Positions 60,781-64,000 of a DNA stretch of 64,000 nt are shown piece after piece. The first letter of the stretch is position 1. Each line of letters starts with the position of its first letter. The notes beneath the pieces are model-generated. The model saw only the letters and a list, made by a program, of their open reading frames with translations. It ran no database searches and was not told the origin of the DNA. Made by a program: the position numbers and the translations under genes. The DNA is taken from assembly GCA_016716065.1 (NCBI GenBank), contig JADJXA010000005.1:1-64000 (forward strand). Direction: 5' to 3'. Source of the DNA: Candidatus Leptovillus gracilis. GTDB taxonomy: Bacteria > Chloroflexota > Anaerolineae > Promineifilales > Promineifilaceae.

Positions 60781-62324
60781 GTCAAGAGCTTGGCCCCCAA
60801 AATCTCTTCCCGCGTCTTATCAAACAGAAACTCCACATCCCGCGTCTGGCGCAGCATATGTTGAAAAAGCGGCGCGGCAAATTCAAAATCACGCCCCACC
60901 TCATTAAAAACACCGGCCACCGCCAGGTTGCGGCAGGCCTGGTCCAACTGTTCATAGGTCAGTTTCAGGTTTCGCTTTTTTAGCACGTCATCCATACTGC
61001 GCTGCGAGAAAACTGACTGGCCGGTCGGGTGGTCATCGGCCACTACCAGGGCATAAACCAGGGCGCGTTCCACCGGTTCTGTATTGGACATGAAGGTATC
61101 CAGGACAAAATTGCGGAATTCACGGTTTTCATAGACCACCTGCAAATCATCTTCGGTGATGGCGTCGCGCCCTTCTTCGTCGAGCTGCTCCAAGAGCGTT
61201 TTGCAATAAAACTGGACGTAGTTGGGCAATCCGGCCGTCTCCCGATTGATGCGGTTGATGACATTCTCGCGGTTCTGAATGGCGATGCGCAGCCGCTCCA
61301 TCGGCGCCACAATCATCTGCCGCACTTCGGAACGCTTCAGGCGGCCCAGGTTGATGGTTTCGGCCAGATTAAAAAAGGGAGATTGTTGGTTGGTAGAGGC
61401 GCGCATAGCCCGGCGATAGCCGGCCATAATAAACCGCGCTTTGCCGGCGTTGGAAGCGGCGCGCAGCACATCGAACAAACCCCACTGATTGCCAACGTGG
61501 GTCAGAAGGCGGTCTAACTCGTCAATGAGAAAGGTGATGGGCGCGCCATGCAGCGAAGCGAAGCGGTCGAACATCAGGTTTTGGTAGCGGGTAGATTCGG
61601 CCGCCCGGCCTAACAACAGCTTCATTTCGCTGGGGTCCAGGTGATAAGCCAGGGTGCGCAAAAACTCCTCTTCGGAGTTGATGACGGTGCAGTCTACGTA
61701 CAGGCGGCGGATCTGGCCGGCGCCGGGTGGGTCCAGGCGGTCCATGCGCTGTTTCAGTTCTTTGAGCAGGGAGGTTTTGCCCACGCGCCGGATGCCCAGG
61801 AAGAGGTAGTTGGCGTCGGGATGCTGCAAGATTTTGTTGATTTCCATGCGTCGGCCGAAAAAGCGGCTGCCGACGACCGGTTTGTTGATTTCGTAGGGGG
61901 CAAGTTGGGAGCGGGGCATCTGGCTGAGGAGAATATCCAGGGTAACGGCCGTTGGTGAATCGGCCACCTGAATTTGCGCCTGCTGCTCCTGCCCAATCAG
62001 CACAAACGTGGGAAGGGCTGGTGGTAAATAGGTGCGCAGGGCAGCAGAACGGCCGTCTACAAACAATAACACCGTGCTGTTTTGCCAGCCCCGCTCGCGC
62101 ACCACGTCGCGCACATTGTCGGCCAACTGCGGCGGAGTCAGCCCCTTCAGGTCAGCCGCCTTGATCCAGACGCACGGATTGGCGTCGGTCAGACTCAGGC
62201 TCCAGTCGGACAAATCCACCTCATAAGTCTGAAAACGGCCGACCTGCCGCGGGCCAGAACAACTGAAATTCAGCCGTTCGCTGATCGCCCGCAGAGCCAA
62301 TGGAAAATCCGACGTTGTTACCAT
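60777..62324 (-). CDS. AAA ATPase of the archaeal/Orc-like type with unique N-terminal domain
   Basis: 515 residues. The first about 140 residues are an unrecognised domain. The ATPase core has P-loop LGIRRVGKTSLLKELKQR (about 179-196), Walker B FLIDELDRLLTHV, and sensor region MAGYRRAMRAS, matching COG1672-type ATPases of the STAND/MNS lineage. About 400-515 is winged-helix-like (ALVYALVVADDHPTGQSVFS, FEFAAPLFQHML). It overlaps the next gene (ATGA) and lies 26 bases downstream of the M29-like gene. An intact GKT Walker motif here contrasts with the weakened P-loop of its neighbour, so this protein may be the active NTPase of the set. Confidence 0.82.
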   Translation of the reverse strand: MVTTSDFPLALRAISERLNFSCSGPRQVGRFQTYEVDLSDWSLSLTDANPCVWIKAADLKGLTPPQLADNVRDVVRERGWQNSTVLLFVDGRSAALRTYLPPALPTFVLIGQEQQAQIQVADSPTAVTLDILLSQMPRSQLAPYEINKPVVGSRFFGRRMEINKILQHPDANYLFLGIRRVGKTSLLKELKQRMDRLDPPGAGQIRRLYVDCTVINSEEEFLRTLAYHLDPSEMKLLLGRAAESTRYQNLMFDRFASLHGAPITFLIDELDRLLTHVGNQWGLFDVLRAASNAGKARFIMAGYRRAMRASTNQQSPFFNLAETINLGRLKRSEVRQMIVAPMERLRIAIQNRENVINRINRETAGLPNYVQFYCKTLLEQLDEEGRDAITEDDLQVVYENREFRNFVLDTFMSNTEPVERALVYALVVADDHPTGQSVFSQRSMDDVLKKRNLKLTYEQLDQACRNLAVAGVFNEVGRDFEFAAPLFQHMLRQTRDVEFLFDKTREEILGAKLLT

Positions 62325-62350
62325 CTTTGCCCTCTCTCCTCATGCGCTGA

Positions 62351-63718
62351 TCAGGTATCGTGATTCTGAATCTTGATCAACTCGTATTGTTGCAGCAGGT
62401 AAGTCAGTTGTAACAACTGGGTCAAATCGAGGTTAGGCTTGAGCATGGCCAGGTCGGCGATCATCATTGGCTGGGCGCGGCGTTTTAACACCTGGTAAAC
62501 GGCCGCCGCCTGACGTGATGTTTCGCCGCTGCCCACCTTCACCATACAAACGCGCCCAGAGCTGGTATCCCACAAACGATGCAGCTGCCCTTGCTCGTCT
62601 ATATGCACGTTGGTCGCCATGCAGGCAACGCTGAGATCGGGCTGCCACATGGCCGTCGGCTGCACCGCCCGATGATCTTCGCGCCATTCCTCTTCCCGAA
62701 TCACAATAGCGCCGTCTTTGATGATCACACGGCCGTCCACCACCACCTCAGGCGACAGGGCCACCATATCACAGTGAATACGCGAGGCAACCTGTCCGCC
62801 CATATCCACATTGTCGCCCAACGCAATGTGAATTGAGCCGTATTTTTTCTCATCCAGCAGAGGAATTCCGGTTAACGTCTGCACACGGGGATTGGCGCCC
62901 AGACCCACTTCAGCCAGATTGTCCCAGTTCTCATCGCCCTGTAAGCGCGCCCATTCGATTTGGGTGTTCAGGAGATGCTGCACGGCCGGGCTTCCGGCCG
63001 GCGTCCATCTGACCAGGCGACCCTGGTGGAAACGCAAGATAATTTCTTCGCCTGGAGGGATGGTATAGCCGGGAATGGAGCCATTAATGACGATGCTCCC
63101 TTCGGCTAAACCTTCGGGCGGGGCGATGTAGGTTTCGCCGGAAGGCACGTTGCCCCACGAATCTTTCTGGATGATGCCATCGCTAATAATGGGCAGTCGC
63201 CGCCAGGCGTGCAAGGGGAGATGCAAATGATGCTTCTCCCCCTTGTGGTCCTGGGTGACGATTTCCATGTGCTGTCCCTTGGCCAGGGCCAGAGCCAACA
63301 GTTCACATTGGGCAGTCAGAGTCTCATAATCTATGTCCGCGAGCAGCAGCGTGGCCTGATTGATGCCGGGCATATGCGCCACCTTGCAGCCGGCATTGAG
63401 CGCCGACTGCCGGGCGCGGTCGCGGAAGGGCAAACAGTGTGGGGTACTATTCAAACAAACCAGCGCGGCAACGGCATCATCCAATAAGGATTCGACGCCG
63501 GGAAACAGACCCTTATCACCCAACTCTATCTGCATCTGCTGCGTGAAGTAGGCGACAACCGGTTTCAATTCCAGGTTGACAGCCGCTTCGGCGATGATGC
63601 TGGCCGTGTTTATGGTGGTTTCATCGGCAAAAACAACTAATTCGGCTCCCGGTGGCAGCGCCAAACATTGGGCTAGAACAGTTTTGGCAGCGTGAATGGT
63701 TTGGCTCCTCATTATCAA
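62351..63718 (-). CDS. M29-like aminopeptidase with C-terminal helical extension
   Basis: 455 residues. GGAGG fits best to a TTG start at 63718; the first ATG is at 63712. Residues about 1-360 resemble M29 (AmpS/thermophilic aminopeptidase T) enzymes. NVPSGETYIAPPEG carries the Glu of the metal site. Other matches are LAEVGLGANPRVQTL, SIHIALGDNVDM (His) and SRIHCDMVALSP (His, Asp). The last about 95 residues, starting CMVKVGSGETSRQAA, form an extra helical domain not usual in M29 enzymes. It is the first gene of the minus-strand array and could be the effector; metal binding and activity are inferred. Confidence 0.7.
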   Translation of the reverse strand: MIMRSQTIHAAKTVLAQCLALPPGAELVVFADETTINTASIIAEAAVNLELKPVVAYFTQQMQIELGDKGLFPGVESLLDDAVAALVCLNSTPHCLPFRDRARQSALNAGCKVAHMPGINQATLLLADIDYETLTAQCELLALALAKGQHMEIVTQDHKGEKHHLHLPLHAWRRLPIISDGIIQKDSWGNVPSGETYIAPPEGLAEGSIVINGSIPGYTIPPGEEIILRFHQGRLVRWTPAGSPAVQHLLNTQIEWARLQGDENWDNLAEVGLGANPRVQTLTGIPLLDEKKYGSIHIALGDNVDMGGQVASRIHCDMVALSPEVVVDGRVIIKDGAIVIREEEWREDHRAVQPTAMWQPDLSVACMATNVHIDEQGQLHRLWDTSSGRVCMVKVGSGETSRQAAAVYQVLKRRAQPMMIADLAMLKPNLDLTQLLQLTYLLQQYELIKIQNHDT

Positions 63719-63764
63719 ACTATGCCTCCCTTGTTAAACAACAAACAGGATGGAACGGGCGCAT

Positions 63765-64000
63765 CTACGACTTGGGGGAGGCCAAAGCAGAAGGGAAAAA
63801 AGCATCAAAACGGCCGTTAACCCAATACAAACGCAAATGAAGCAAATGGTTGAAGCCGTCTTCGCTCCAGCGCATGCCGACACCCTTGAATCGTTGCTGA
63901 ATCAACCACTTTGCAGGTACTTTCAACCAGGCCGCTGCCAATGGGTAATCCAGCCTGCTTTAATTTGTCGTACTGGATGTGCTCCCGGTGTTTATCGAGA
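63765..64000 (-). mobile_element. Transposase C-terminal remnant (ISKra4-like), partial and frameshifted
   Basis: Running off the right end, the minus strand reads HREHIQYDKLKQAGLPIGSG and LVESTCK. After a one-base shift at about 63909 it continues WLIQQRFKGVGMRWSEDGFN, HLLHLRLYWVNGRFD and a stop at 63767. The PIGSG-VES-CK...KG-GMRW pattern is that of the C-terminal catalytic region (conserved Glu) of ISKra4/DDE-type transposases. The break and the missing 5' part cannot be judged further here. It marks the upstream boundary of the minus-strand array. Confidence 0.65.

Overview
The window looks like a chromosome segment of an uncultured Chloroflexota bacterium, probably near Anaerolineae or Ardenticatenia. 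This is inference from gene content: coenzyme F420 genes (cofD, cofC) beside a luciferase-like oxidoreductase, many multidomain GAF/HAMP histidine kinases, a CGNR regulator, threonine/proline-rich membrane proteins and giant STAND/AAA signalling proteins. No rRNA or taxonomic marker is present to prove it. The DNA is moderately GC-rich, and the palindrome ACGGCCGT recurs roughly once or twice per kilobase in genes and between them, like the HIP1 palindrome of cyanobacteria. Most intergenic gaps hold small hairpin elements or short-period tandem repeats. Several genes carry one-base frameshifts (azlC at about 5042, a small gene at about 8422, lon 3' end at about 38590, the AAA-GAF kinase at about 60125, the terminal transposase remnant at about 63909). 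Assembly indels and real decay cannot be told apart here.

Layout. 0.2-3.7 kb: PstS-like lipoprotein overlapping a sensor histidine kinase. 3.9-6.0 kb: CGNR regulator divergent from azlC/azlD, bracketed by inverted copies of a 23-bp repeat. 6.0-7.6 kb: membrane-anchored alpha/beta hydrolase. 7.6-9.8 kb: a decayed accessory patch with a dnaB tail, broken small genes, two copies of a hairpin repeat, and a C39-like peptidase overlapping a hypothetical gene. 9.9-13.7 kb: SRPBCC protein, sigma-like protein, GyrI-like protein and CHAD protein. 14.1-18.1 kb: M20 amidohydrolase, cofD, cofC and an F420/flavin oxidoreductase. 18.5-24.2 kb: membrane histidine kinase, two related small membrane proteins, tRNA-Leu(CAA), ECF sigma with putative anti-sigma, DUF2203 and an A-type Fe-S carrier. 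24.4-32.0 kb: a compact plus-strand run of BatA/vWA protein, Thr/Pro-rich membrane protein, NudC, CorA, small membrane protein, GNAT-MBL fusion, Dabb protein and a membrane protein. 32.1-35.7 kb: a receiver-roadblock-like protein with an IS200-transposase-like C-terminus, and a secreted LTD/OB/EEP nuclease. 36.2-45.1 kb: Lon, PEP-synthase-like domain protein, SDR epimerase, MerR-B12 regulator, MutL and an esterase. 45.2-51.8 kb: a BmpA-type nucleoside ABC importer, a degenerate Nudix protein, and greA with an attenuator-like leader.

51.8-63.7 kb is the most unusual region. It is a minus-strand array encoding an M29-like peptidase, an AAA ATPase, an AAA-GAF-histidine kinase, a receiver fused to a kinase-like domain resembling the ternary-complex-associated domain TCAD9, a P-loop ATPase with an OmpR-type winged helix, a 33-residue membrane peptide and an SPFH protein. 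I read it as a phosphorelay-controlled, NTP-dependent signalling or conflict system. The right end of the window is a transposase remnant.
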